Part shown: in pieces, positions 7,643 through 15,618 of the stretch
Layout of the letters: each line of letters begins with the position of its first letter
How positions within the stretch are numbered: position 1 is the stretch's first letter
Source of the DNA: Ferrovibrio sp036381655
GTDB taxonomy: Bacteria; Pseudomonadota; Alphaproteobacteria; Ferrovibrionales; Ferrovibrionaceae
Direction: 5' to 3'
NCBI RefSeq assembly: GCF_036381655.1
Contig: NZ_DASVCJ010000065.1
Location: forward strand, 173,630-237,629
DNA: 64,000 nucleotides
Translations under genes and position numbers: made by a program
The notes under the pieces: generated by a model
Database searches by the model: none
What the model was told of the DNA's origin: nothing
The model's input: the letters and a program-made list of their open reading frames with translations, nothing else

Positions 7643-10600
7643 ATGCTTGATCCAGTCCAGCGGAAACTGACCCAGGACATCCTGGATTGGTTGGACCGGC
7701 CCGCATTCACGGTAGAATGCGATTCCGCTGACAACTACCATTACGTGTCATGCAACGCCGCCTACTCGGCCCTGACCGAGATGAGCGAAAACGAGCTGGC
7801 CGGCCAGGTCTTTTCGGTCGGTTTCGCCCTGGGCGAAGCGGAAAAGCTGCGCATCCTGCTGGAAGCGGCGCGCCGCGAGAACCGGCGCCAGATCGGCTCG
7901 ACTCTGATTCGCTGGGCGAATGGCTGGCTGTGCCAGGGCCTGACGGTGGCCCCGGTCAGCGACGCCGGCGGCCAGGTTTCCGGCCTGGTGGTGATCGCCG
8001 AGGCCAGCACCCCGGAAAAGATGCATCAGGTGGCGCTGCAGGTCGCCGAATACAAGCTGCGCGACTTCGCCGAACTGGCCTCCGACTGGTTCTGGGAAAC
8101 CGATGCCGAGCATCGCTTCACCTGGATCTCCGAATCCTCCTCGCAGCAGACGAACACCTTGCGCAGCCTCTATCTCGGCCGGCGCCGCTGGGATATCGCC
8201 ACGCAGAACAACGCCGAGGCCGACCAGCAATTCTGGGACGAGCATCGCCGCCTGCTCGACCGGCATCAGCCCTTCCGCGGCTTCCGCTACTGCTCGATGA
8301 TCAGCGGCCAGGAAATGTGGATCGAGATCAACGGCAAGCCCGTTTTCGATGCCGAAGGCCGCTTCATGGGCTATCGCGGTTCCGGCCGCGACATCACCGA
8401 GCAATACCGGCAGCAACGCCGGATCGAGGTGGCGCTGCGCCAGGCTGAGGAAGCCAGCCGGGCGAAGAGCCAGTTCCTCGCCAATATGAGCCATGAGCTG
8501 CGCACGCCGCTGAACGCGATCATCGGCTTCTCCGAAATCATCCGCGACCAGATGTTCGGCTCGGTCGGCGTGCCCCGCTATGTCGATTACGCGCGCGACA
8601 TCAATGCCTCGGGCACCCATCTGCTGGCGCTGATCGGCGACATCCTCGACATGTCCCGCATCGAGGCGGGCTATTACGCGCTCGACGAAAAGGCTGTCGA
8701 CCTGTCGGCGGTGATCGAATCCGCCCTCACCATGGTCCGCCCCCAGGCCGAGCGCGGCGGCATCACGCTGCGCAACCTGTCGCCCGACAACCTGCCGAAG
8801 CTGCGCGCCGACGAGCGCGTGGTCAAACAGGTGCTGATCAACCTGCTGGGCAACGCCGTGAAGTTCACGCCGGCAGGCGGCACCATCGATGCGATCTTCC
8901 GCCAGTTGCCCGACGGCAGCCCGTCGCTGATCGTGGTGGATACCGGCATCGGCATCGCGCCGGAACGGCTGGAACAGATTTTCGAGCCGTTCCAGCTCGC
9001 CAAGGCCGAAGTCGCGCGCCAGCATGGCGGCACCGGCCTCGGCCTGTCGATCAGCAAGCGCCTGATGGAGCTGCATGGCGGCACGCTGGCGATCTCCAGC
9101 ACCCTCGGTCACGGCACGCAGGCGCAGATGACCTTCCCGAGCTGGCGCCTCCTGTCCGATGGCGGTCAGGACTGGCAGCCGCCGCCCGAGGCGGCCGCTG
9201 CCGCCCCGGCATCGCCGGCTGCGGCACCCGCCGCAGCGAAGCCCGCGGACAAGGCGGCGGCAGATAAAGCGGTCAAGCCAGCCAAGGCGGGCAAGGCGAA
9301 CAGACAATCCGCCGAAGAAGATCCTGCCCTCGCGGACGCCGGCTCGACGCTGCGCAGCCTGCTCGAAACCATGGGCGAAGGCGTCATCAATATCGACAAC
9401 CGCGGCACGATCGTCGCCATCAGCGATACCGGCGCCCATGTCTTCGGCTACAAGCCCAGCGAATTGATCGGCCAGAGCGTCAATATCCTGATGCCGGAGC
9501 CTTTCCGCTCGGGGCATGACAGCTACATCCAGAATTATCTCACCACCAAGCGCGCGAAGATTCTCGGCCTCGGGCGCGATACGCTCGGCCGCAAGAAGTC
9601 GGGCGAGATATTCCCGATCCATCTGAGCGTCGGCGAATTCCACAACGGCACGGAGGTCGGCTTCATCGGCATCTTCCGCGATATCTCCGACCGCCGCGAC
9701 GTGGAATTGCGGGCCGAGTTCGCCAGCCGCAACGATCCGCTGACCGGCATTCTCAACCGCAGCAGCTTCATCGCCGAGACCGAACGCATGCTGAGCGCAC
9801 AGCACCGGCTGGATGGCGGTCTATGGGTGCTGTTCAACCTCGACATGGACGGCTTTCGCGACATCAATGAGGGTTTCGGCTATCACATCGGCGACACGGT
9901 GCTGAAAAGCACGGCCGACCGGCTGGCCGATGTCCTGCCGCGCGAGGCCCTGGTCGGGCGCATCGCCGCCGATCAGTTCGCGGCGCTTGCCGCCGTCAAC
10001 GATCTGAACAACGCGTTGAATCTGGCGCAGGCCCTGCACGGCCAGCTCACCAAGCCGCTCGCCATCGACGGCCGGATCGTGCCGCTGAAGGTGAGCATGG
10101 GCGCCGCGATCGTCGACGATCCGGGCGAAAAGATCGGCGATGCGCTGGCCAAGGCCGAACTGGCGATGAAGCTGGTACGCGCCGCCGGCGGCGATGCGAC
10201 CCGATTCTACAGCCCGGAAATGACCCGGGCGGCCGAGCGGCGGCTGCGGCTGACCATGAATCTCGATGCCGCGGTGGAGAATGACGAGTTCCACCTCGTC
10301 TATCAGCCGGTGGTGGAAGCCGCCTCCGGCGCGATCTGCGCCATGGAAGCCCTGCTGCGCTGGCGCCATCCGGATCTCGGCGCCATTTCGCCCTCGGAGT
10401 TCATCCCGCTGGCGGAGGAGACCGGCAGCATCATCCAGATCACGCGCTGGGTGTTCAGCAACGTCTGCAAACAGCTTCGGCAATGGCTGAAGGATGGCGT
10501 CGAGCCGCGCCGGGTTTTCGTCAACGTCTCCGGCCAGCAATTCGTGCGCGACGACCTGCCCGGCTATTTCCGCAAGCTGCAGAACGAAGAACCGGGGCTG

Positions 10601-11020
10601 ATCCCGTTCCTGGGCATCGAGATCACCGAGCAGGCGGCGATCCAGAATATGGAGGCGACTGTCGGGGCGATCCGGGAACTGGCGGAGATCGGCGTCGATG
10701 CGGCGCTGGACGATTTCGGCACCGGCTATTCCTCCCTGAGCTATATCCAGCGGCTGCCGATCCGCAAGATCAAGCTCGACCGCGCCTTCATCGCCGATCT
10801 GCCCGGCAACAACCGGGATATCGCCCTCGTCCGCGCCATGGTCGGCATGGCCAACGGTCTGGACCTGCCGGTCGTCGCTGAGGGCGTCGAAACCGCCGCC
10901 CAGCGGGATTTCCTGCGCGGGGTCGGCTGCAGCGAATTGCAGGGTTACCTGATCAGCAAGCCGGTGCCGGCGGAAGCCATGACGGCGCTGCTGCGCAAGA
11001 GCGAACGCCGCCGGCGCTGA
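7643..11020 (+). CDS. Hybrid sensor: PAS-PAS-histidine kinase fused to FixL-like PAS, degenerate GGDEF and EAL phosphodiesterase
   Basis: This 1125-residue protein has no predicted membrane segment. In order it shows two PAS-like domains (about 20-125 and 138-258), HisKA with NMSHELRTP and phospho-acceptor His284, HATPase_c (about 385-505, with intact N, DTGIG and GTGLG boxes), an Ala/Pro/Lys linker (about 510-560), a PAS domain (570-690), GGDEF (697-850) and EAL (866-1115). The third PAS resembles the FixL heme domain: GHDSY places His625 at the proximal heme ligand and GLGR places Arg645 at the oxygen-sensing arginine. The GGDEF signature is replaced by AADQF (775-779), so cyclase activity is unlikely. 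The EAL site is intact (EALLR at 902, FVNVSGQQF, EITE, DDFGTG, KLDR, AEGVET), so c-di-GMP hydrolysis is expected. There is no receiver domain, so the kinase partner is unknown. GGGGGTG precedes the ATG. It is divergent from the aa3 oxidase operon. Confidence 0.93.
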   Translation: MLDPVQRKLTQDILDWLDRPAFTVECDSADNYHYVSCNAAYSALTEMSENELAGQVFSVGFALGEAEKLRILLEAARRENRRQIGSTLIRWANGWLCQGLTVAPVSDAGGQVSGLVVIAEASTPEKMHQVALQVAEYKLRDFAELASDWFWETDAEHRFTWISESSSQQTNTLRSLYLGRRRWDIATQNNAEADQQFWDEHRRLLDRHQPFRGFRYCSMISGQEMWIEINGKPVFDAEGRFMGYRGSGRDITEQYRQQRRIEVALRQAEEASRAKSQFLANMSHELRTPLNAIIGFSEIIRDQMFGSVGVPRYVDYARDINASGTHLLALIGDILDMSRIEAGYYALDEKAVDLSAVIESALTMVRPQAERGGITLRNLSPDNLPKLRADERVVKQVLINLLGNAVKFTPAGGTIDAIFRQLPDGSPSLIVVDTGIGIAPERLEQIFEPFQLAKAEVARQHGGTGLGLSISKRLMELHGGTLAISSTLGHGTQAQMTFPSWRLLSDGGQDWQPPPEAAAAAPASPAAAPAAAKPADKAAADKAVKPAKAGKANRQSAEEDPALADAGSTLRSLLETMGEGVINIDNRGTIVAISDTGAHVFGYKPSELIGQSVNILMPEPFRSGHDSYIQNYLTTKRAKILGLGRDTLGRKKSGEIFPIHLSVGEFHNGTEVGFIGIFRDISDRRDVELRAEFASRNDPLTGILNRSSFIAETERMLSAQHRLDGGLWVLFNLDMDGFRDINEGFGYHIGDTVLKSTADRLADVLPREALVGRIAADQFAALAAVNDLNNALNLAQALHGQLTKPLAIDGRIVPLKVSMGAAIVDDPGEKIGDALAKAELAMKLVRAAGGDATRFYSPEMTRAAERRLRLTMNLDAAVENDEFHLVYQPVVEAASGAICAMEALLRWRHPDLGAISPSEFIPLAEETGSIIQITRWVFSNVCKQLRQWLKDGVEPRRVFVNVSGQQFVRDDLPGYFRKLQNEEPGLIPFLGIEITEQAAIQNMEATVGAIRELAEIGVDAALDDFGTGYSSLSYIQRLPIRKIKLDRAFIADLPGNNRDIALVRAMVGMANGLDLPVVAEGVETAAQRDFLRGVGCSELQGYLISKPVPAEAMTALLRKSERRRR

Positions 11021-11066
11021 GGCCGGTCATCCGTCGCTGTAGAAATCGTCATCGTCAGCCTGAAGG

Positions 11067-11489
11067 TCAGCCCTTTGCTTTGGCCAGATTCAAGGCCACG
11101 GCCGCGCGGATCAGCGCCTGCAGCGCCTTTTCGTCGATCCTGTCGCCCTGCCGGAGATCGATGGCCCGCCGCGTGCTGCCATCGAGGCTGGCGTTGAACA
11201 GCCCGGCGGGATCCTCCAGCGCAGCGCCCTTGGCGAAGGTCATCTTCACCACCGCCTTGTAGGTCTCGCCCGTGCAGACGATGCCGGCATGCGACCAGAC
11301 CGGCACTCCGCGCCACTTCCATTCCTCGACGATTTCCGGATCGGCCTGTTTGATCAGGCGCCGTATCCGGGCCAGCGTCTCGCCCCGCCAGTCGCCCAGC
11401 TCCTTGATCCGCGCGTCGATCCGTTTCGCGGCGGGCATGCCGTCCGGCGCGCCGGTCTTGCTGCCCGTCTTGCTCCCGGTCTTGTTCAT
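11067..11489 (-). CDS. DUF1801-like protein
   Basis: This 140-residue cytoplasmic protein belongs to the DUF1801 (YdhG-like) fold family, shown by EEWKWRGVPVWSHAGIVCTGETYKAVVKMTFAKGA. The function is unknown. I prefer the ATG at 11489 over the in-frame GTG at 11498, because GGGAG sits at a proper distance from the ATG and too close to the GTG. The N-terminus has a short repeated GSKTGSKTG stretch. It converges with the large sensor gene and is separated from it by 46 bp. Confidence 0.8.
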   Translation of the reverse strand: MNKTGSKTGSKTGAPDGMPAAKRIDARIKELGDWRGETLARIRRLIKQADPEIVEEWKWRGVPVWSHAGIVCTGETYKAVVKMTFAKGAALEDPAGLFNASLDGSTRRAIDLRQGDRIDEKALQALIRAAVALNLAKAKG

Positions 11490-11535
11490 GGTGCTCACTC
11501 CCGTATCCCCGCCCCCGGATCGCCGCGCCGTCTCT

Positions 11536-11661
11536 CTCTATCTGGCGGAAGTCGACTTCCGCTACAACGGTCGCTCAATCGACGACAATGCCCGCGCCGT
11601 ACCGCCCGGCAAGAGCTCGGAAGGCAAGCGCCTGACCTATCGGCGGACTTACAACGCCTAA
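11536..11661 (+). pseudogene. C-terminal remnant of an IS1595-family (ISXO2-like) transposase
   Basis: Translation of this stretch gives YLAEVDFRYNGRS followed by EGKRLTYRRTYNA and a stop. This resembles the C-terminal end of ISXO2-like DDE transposases, where a YLxEFDFRYN block is followed by GKRLTYRR. Only about 41 residues remain: the catalytic DDE region is absent and the sequence upstream belongs to the DUF1801 gene and its leader. I read it as the scar of an old insertion. No flanking terminal repeats could be recognised. Confidence 0.6.
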
Positions 11662-11692
11662 GCCGATTGCCCCGGCTACGGTGCGTCGCCGA

Positions 11693-11837
11693 TTTATTAC
11701 GCTTTGGCCGTCCAGCTTTTGCAACGCTCGCGGGACTCTTAGCCGCGTTCCCCTTAGGCTTATGCGGGGTCGGCGGGGTCTGAACCATGCGCTTCAGAAT
11801 CTCATCGTGCTTTGCATCATCGGGGGGGATTTGGCAT
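11693..11837 (-). pseudogene. Small gene broken by a C7 homopolymer
   Basis: On the minus strand an ATG (complement of 11835-11837) starts MPNPP and then hits a run of seven C (seven G on the plus strand, within 11821-11830). With six C the frame would continue as DDAKHDEILKRMVQTPPTPHKPKG and a lysine/alanine-rich tail. With seven C that frame stops at once, and the downstream part is open only in a longer frame starting at 11926. The KHDEILKRM-TPPTPHKPKG block resembles small conserved alphaproteobacterial proteins of unknown function. Whether this is a sequencing error, a real mutation or a slippage switch cannot be told here. Confidence 0.35.
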
Positions 11838-11926
11838 GGCAAATGATCCGAATAGCGTTCGATTAATCTCGACTCTTCGAGAGCGCCGGCCTGTCTATTA
11901 TCTTGTACCTGTTTCACTCTGTTCAT

Positions 11927-12396
11927 TCAAATATATATTAGGAATATTTTGATTGACTCGCCCGGGTATGTTCCTACATTATTCCATCTCTTGCTCGAAA
12001 CGTCGGTCCCGCCATGCCCCTTTTGCCGTTCCAGTCCCGACCGGAAGACACCGCGCCCCCACTGGCGCCACCCGGCCTGGCCAGCGGGAGGCAACCGGCC
12101 TTCCCTCGGCCTGCCATCGGCTTCGCCTGGCGCGGCATCGGCGTCCAATCGGCATCGCACCGGCTCGCAACGGGCCGCAATTGGCTCCGAATGGGCTGCA
12201 ATTGGCTCGCAACTGATGCGAGGGCGGACGGAGAAATCGCGAAAATCCGCCTTCCGTTTACCGGACGAAGGCTTATCGGGCTGGGCGCCGTATTTCCGGG
12301 CGCTGTATTTTCCGAACGCCGCGCGCCATATACTCGCGCGGTGAGGCTTGCCGGCTGGCTGAACTGCCGGCGTTGGACTGGTGACGGAGTGTTGAG
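11927..12396. other. 470-bp non-coding region upstream of tldD
   Basis: The first 35 bases are AT-rich. The rest is GC-rich, and its short open frames in several registers have repetitive, low-information translations, so I see no credible gene. It contains the 21-bp-period repeats at 12172-12208. A possible -10 element TATACT (12329-12334) is preceded by a weak -35 near 12304 and could serve tldD. Together with the transposase remnant on its left, the stretch looks like a rearranged intergenic scar. Confidence 0.5.
12172..12208 (+). repeat. Two tandem copies of a 16-bp motif with 21-bp period
   Basis: GGGCCGCAATTGGCTC (12172-12187) and GGGCTGCAATTGGCTC (12193-12208) differ at one base and are five bases apart. 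Weaker echoes (GGCATCGG, GGCTCGCAA) occur in the preceding 70 bp, so the whole 12100-12220 stretch looks like a decayed tandem array. CAATTG is palindromic. No function is apparent. Confidence 0.6.
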
Positions 12397-13836
12397 ATGA
12401 CGGTGACTTCCGCGGCGCAGGATTTGTTCTTCACCCGAGCCGGCCTCGATCGCCCCCGCCTGGAAACGCTGGTCAACGACGCGCTGCACGGCGCCGATGA
12501 CGGCGAACTTTTCCTGGAATACAGCCAGTCGGAAAGCCTCGGCTACGACGACGGACGCCTCAAGGCGGCCAGTTTCGACATCAGCCAGGGCTTCGGCCTG
12601 CGCGCCGTCTCGGGCGAGCAGACCGGCTATGCCCATGCGTCCGAACTGAGCGAGGCGGCGATCAGGCGCGCCGCCGCCACGGTGCGGGCGGTCCGCGCCG
12701 GCCATGGCGGCGTGATGAGCGCATCGCCCCAGCCGACCAACCGTCACCTCTATGGCGAGGACAACCCGCTCAACGAAATCCCCTTCGAGAAGAAAGTCGA
12801 GCTGCTGCAGGCGATCGACGCCTATGCCCGCGCCAAGGATCCGCGGGTGCGCCAGGTTTCGGTCTCCCTCGCCGGCTCCTGGCAGGCGGTGGCCATCCTG
12901 CGCGCCGACGGCGTGCTGGTGGAGGATATCCGCCCGCTGGTGCGGCTCAACGTTTCGGTCGTCGCCGGCCAGGGCGACCGGATGGAAAGCGGCAGCCGCG
13001 GCGCCGGCGGCCGGCTCGGCTATGCCCAGTTCTTCGATCCCGCCCATTGGCAGGCCGAGGTGGACGATGCCCTGCGCCAGGCTTTGGTCAATCTGGAATC
13101 GGTTCCGGCCCCGGCGGGCGAAATGAATGTCGTGCTGGGTCCGGGCTGGCCCGGCGTGCTGCTGCACGAGGCCATCGGCCACGGGCTGGAGGGCGATTTC
13201 AACCGCAAGAAGACCTCCGTCTTCGCCGGCCTGATGGGCCAGCAGGTCGCGGCCAAGGGCGTGACCATCGTCGATGACGGAACCCTCGAGCGCCGCCGCG
13301 GCTCGCTGACCGTCGACGACGAAGGCACCCCGACCGAATGCACGACGCTGATCGAAGATGGCATTCTGAAAGGCTTCATGTATGACCGCATGAATGCGCG
13401 GCTGATGGGCAGGGCCTCGACCGGCAACGGCCGGCGGCAATCCTTCGCCCATAACCCGATGCCGCGCATGACCAACACCTACATGCTGGCCGGCGATCGC
13501 GATCCGGCGGAAATCCTCGCCGGCGTCAGGAACGGCATCTACGCCGTCAATTTCGGCGGCGGCCAGGTCGACATCACATCGGGCAAGTTCGTGTTCTCCT
13601 GTACCGAAGCCTACATGGTCGAAAACGGCAAGGTCGGCGCGCCGATCAAGGGCGCCACGCTGATCGGCGCCGGCGCCGAGGTGCTCAAGAAGGTTCAGGC
13701 GGTCGGCAACGACCTCAAGCTCGACACCGGCATCGGCACCTGCGGCAAGTCCGGCCAGGGCGTACCGGTCGGGGTCGGACAGCCGACGCTGCTGATCGGT
13801 GGATTGACGGTGGGCGGCACCGCCAAAGCCGCGTAA
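12397..13836 (+). CDS. tldD: Metalloprotease TldD
   Basis: This 479-residue protein carries the TldD zinc motif HEAIGHGLEGD (about residues 258-268) and the conserved C-terminal block GTCGKSGQGVPVGVGQPTLL. TldD and TldE (PmbA) form a heteromeric protease that degrades unfolded peptides and matures some modified peptides. The partner tldE is in this window at 26235. In many alphaproteobacteria tldD lies directly beside ctaC; here the sensor and the insertion scar lie between them. The start is the ATG at 12397. Confidence 0.97.
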   Translation: MTVTSAAQDLFFTRAGLDRPRLETLVNDALHGADDGELFLEYSQSESLGYDDGRLKAASFDISQGFGLRAVSGEQTGYAHASELSEAAIRRAAATVRAVRAGHGGVMSASPQPTNRHLYGEDNPLNEIPFEKKVELLQAIDAYARAKDPRVRQVSVSLAGSWQAVAILRADGVLVEDIRPLVRLNVSVVAGQGDRMESGSRGAGGRLGYAQFFDPAHWQAEVDDALRQALVNLESVPAPAGEMNVVLGPGWPGVLLHEAIGHGLEGDFNRKKTSVFAGLMGQQVAAKGVTIVDDGTLERRRGSLTVDDEGTPTECTTLIEDGILKGFMYDRMNARLMGRASTGNGRRQSFAHNPMPRMTNTYMLAGDRDPAEILAGVRNGIYAVNFGGGQVDITSGKFVFSCTEAYMVENGKVGAPIKGATLIGAGAEVLKKVQAVGNDLKLDTGIGTCGKSGQGVPVGVGQPTLLIGGLTVGGTAKAA

Positions 13837-13868
13837 TATCGACATCCGGTACGACGGAGGAGGACCCC

Positions 13869-14696
13869 ATGCCCGTCAGCGCCAGCAAGGCGGCGAGCGC
13901 CGATCTCGCCAAACACGATCCAGTCTGGGCGGCCATCCGCGAGGAGGCGCAGCGCGCAGCCGCGCAGGAGCCGCTGCTGGCCAGCCTCGCGCATTCCACC
14001 GTGCTGCAGCACGAGCGGTTGGAAGATGCCCTCAGCTACATCCTGGCGCAGAAGCTGGGCAGCGACGCCCTGCCGGCGCTGGGCCTGCGCGAGATCATGG
14101 AGGAAGCCTTCGAGGCCGATCCCGATATCGGCCTGTCCGTGCGCGCCGACCTGGTGGCGGTGAACGACCGCGATCCGGCCTGCCGCGGCTTTCTCAAGCC
14201 GTTGCTGTTCTTCAAGGGCTTCCAGTCGATCCAGGTGCATCGCGTCGCCCATTGGCTGTGGCACCAGAACCGCGAAACCATGGCCTTCCTGCTGCAGAGC
14301 CGCGCCTCGGAGGCCTTCGCCGTCGACATCCACCCGGCGACCCGCTTCGGACGCGGCATCATGATCGACCATGGCACCGGCGTGGTGATCGGCGAGACCG
14401 CGGTGGTCGATGACGATGTGTCGATGCTGCAGAATGTCACGCTCGGCGGCACCGGCAAGGAAACCGGCGACCGACATCCGAAGATCCGCCGCGGCGTGCT
14501 GATCGGCGCCGGCGCCAAGGTGCTCGGCAATATCGAGATCGGCGAATACGCCAAGATCGGGGCCAGCAGCGTCGTCCTGATCCCGGTGCCGCCGCATTGC
14601 ACCGCAGCGGGCGTGCCGGCGCGGCTGCTCGGCGATTGCGGCTGCGAACAGCCGGCGCGCGAGATGGATCACGCGCTGCCGAATGCGCCGGGTTGA
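13869..14696 (+). CDS. cysE: Serine O-acetyltransferase
   Basis: This is a 275-residue protein with an N-terminal helical domain and a C-terminal left-handed beta-helix of hexapeptide repeats (about residues 155-245). Typical CysE sequences are DIHPATRFGRGIMIDHGTG, VIGETAVVDDDVSMLQNVTLGGTGK and HPKIRRGVLIGAGAKVLGN. It acetylates serine with acetyl-CoA, the committed step of cysteine synthesis. A strong Shine-Dalgarno (GGAGGAGG) precedes the ATG. It follows tldD by 32 bases and overlaps the next gene by 14. Confidence 0.97.
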   Translation: MPVSASKAASADLAKHDPVWAAIREEAQRAAAQEPLLASLAHSTVLQHERLEDALSYILAQKLGSDALPALGLREIMEEAFEADPDIGLSVRADLVAVNDRDPACRGFLKPLLFFKGFQSIQVHRVAHWLWHQNRETMAFLLQSRASEAFAVDIHPATRFGRGIMIDHGTGVVIGETAVVDDDVSMLQNVTLGGTGKETGDRHPKIRRGVLIGAGAKVLGNIEIGEYAKIGASSVVLIPVPPHCTAAGVPARLLGDCGCEQPAREMDHALPNAPG

Positions 14697-15618
14697 TCGC
14701 GCCCTCCTTGCCGTTCTCCTGATCGCAACACCCGATGTTGCCGCCGCGCAGTCCCTGCGCGGCGCGCTGGAATGGCTGCCGCCCGGCAGCCTCTCGGTCG
14801 CGGCGCTGAGTTCGAGACCGGGCGAGGCGCTCGACGGCGGCGAGCGCCAGAGCTTCTACGTCGAATTCGGCCGCCTGGCATTCCGTTCGCCCGATATCCT
14901 GGGCGGCCGGGCGCGCAAGGCGGGGTTGTCCTGCCAGGCCTGCCACAGCAACGGCTTCAGCACGGCGGAATTCTTCATTCCCGGCCTGTCGGATGCGCCG
15001 GGCCGGATCGATGTCAGCAACAGCTTCTGGAATCTCCGCGGCGAGAATCGCCGCGACGATCCGCTGACCATCCCCAGCCTGCGCGGCGTGAAGGCGAAGC
15101 CGCGCCTCGGCCATGACGGCCGCACGGCCTCGCTGCGCGAATTCACCCGCCGCGTCATCGTCACCGAATTCGGCGGCGACGAGCCGGCGCCGGTGCTGCT
15201 GGATGCGCTGGTCGCCTATGAAGAGGCGCTGCGGCCGGCCGATCCGGCGCGCGAGCCGATCACGCTCGAGGGCGATCTCGGCGATCTGCGCCGCTATCTC
15301 GATGCCCTGGCTGTGCCGCTGGCGGAGGAGAATATGCCCGTCGCCGGCATGATCGCGCAGATGATCCGCGGCCAGCTCGGCATCATCGACGAGCGCTTCC
15401 CGGAAGACGAAGCTGTGCATCGGGTACTGGCCGGCTGGTCGCGCCGGCTTGCGCAGATCGCCACCCTGGCCGAGGCCGGCGAATGGCCGCAGGCGCGAGC
15501 CGCCCGCGACGGATTGGCAGCGGACGTACTGCAGCCGCCGGCCGCCTTCGCCGCCGCGCCGCTATCGCTGTACGATCCGGTGCGGCTCGCGGCCTGGATC
15601 AGTAGGCAAGTTCGGTGA
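14683..15618 (+). CDS. Exported monoheme cytochrome c with MauG/peroxidase-like C-terminal half
   Basis: This 311-residue protein has an N-terminal Sec signal (cleavage near AAAQS, about residue 23) and one heme-binding CQACH motif near residue 86. A later block, IPSLRGVKAKPRLGHDGRTASLREF, resembles the second half of diheme cytochrome c peroxidases and MauG-like proteins, where a histidine-aspartate-glycine pattern follows the methionine-loop region. Only one CxxCH is present, so it is not a canonical diheme enzyme. The start overlaps cysE by 14 bases and the end overlaps the convergent gshA by 20. The function is unknown; a periplasmic redox role is inferred. Confidence 0.72.
   Translation: MRRVDRALLAVLLIATPDVAAAQSLRGALEWLPPGSLSVAALSSRPGEALDGGERQSFYVEFGRLAFRSPDILGGRARKAGLSCQACHSNGFSTAEFFIPGLSDAPGRIDVSNSFWNLRGENRRDDPLTIPSLRGVKAKPRLGHDGRTASLREFTRRVIVTEFGGDEPAPVLLDALVAYEEALRPADPAREPITLEGDLGDLRRYLDALAVPLAEENMPVAGMIAQMIRGQLGIIDERFPEDEAVHRVLAGWSRRLAQIATLAEAGEWPQARAARDGLAADVLQPPAAFAAAPLSLYDPVRLAAWISRQVR

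Noticed and set aside
7748..9805. A 685-codon open frame antisense to the hybrid sensor
   Set aside because: It has no recognisable domain and covers a gene with clear kinase and PAS motifs on the other strand.
9775..10000. Active diguanylate cyclase in the hybrid sensor
   Set aside because: The GGDEF signature is replaced by AADQF, so catalysis is not expected. The domain may still bind nucleotide or act as a regulator of the EAL.
11974..13845. A 623-codon open frame antisense to tldD that runs into the upstream gap
   Set aside because: The part over tldD is a shadow. The part in the gap is low-complexity sequence produced by the decayed repeats.
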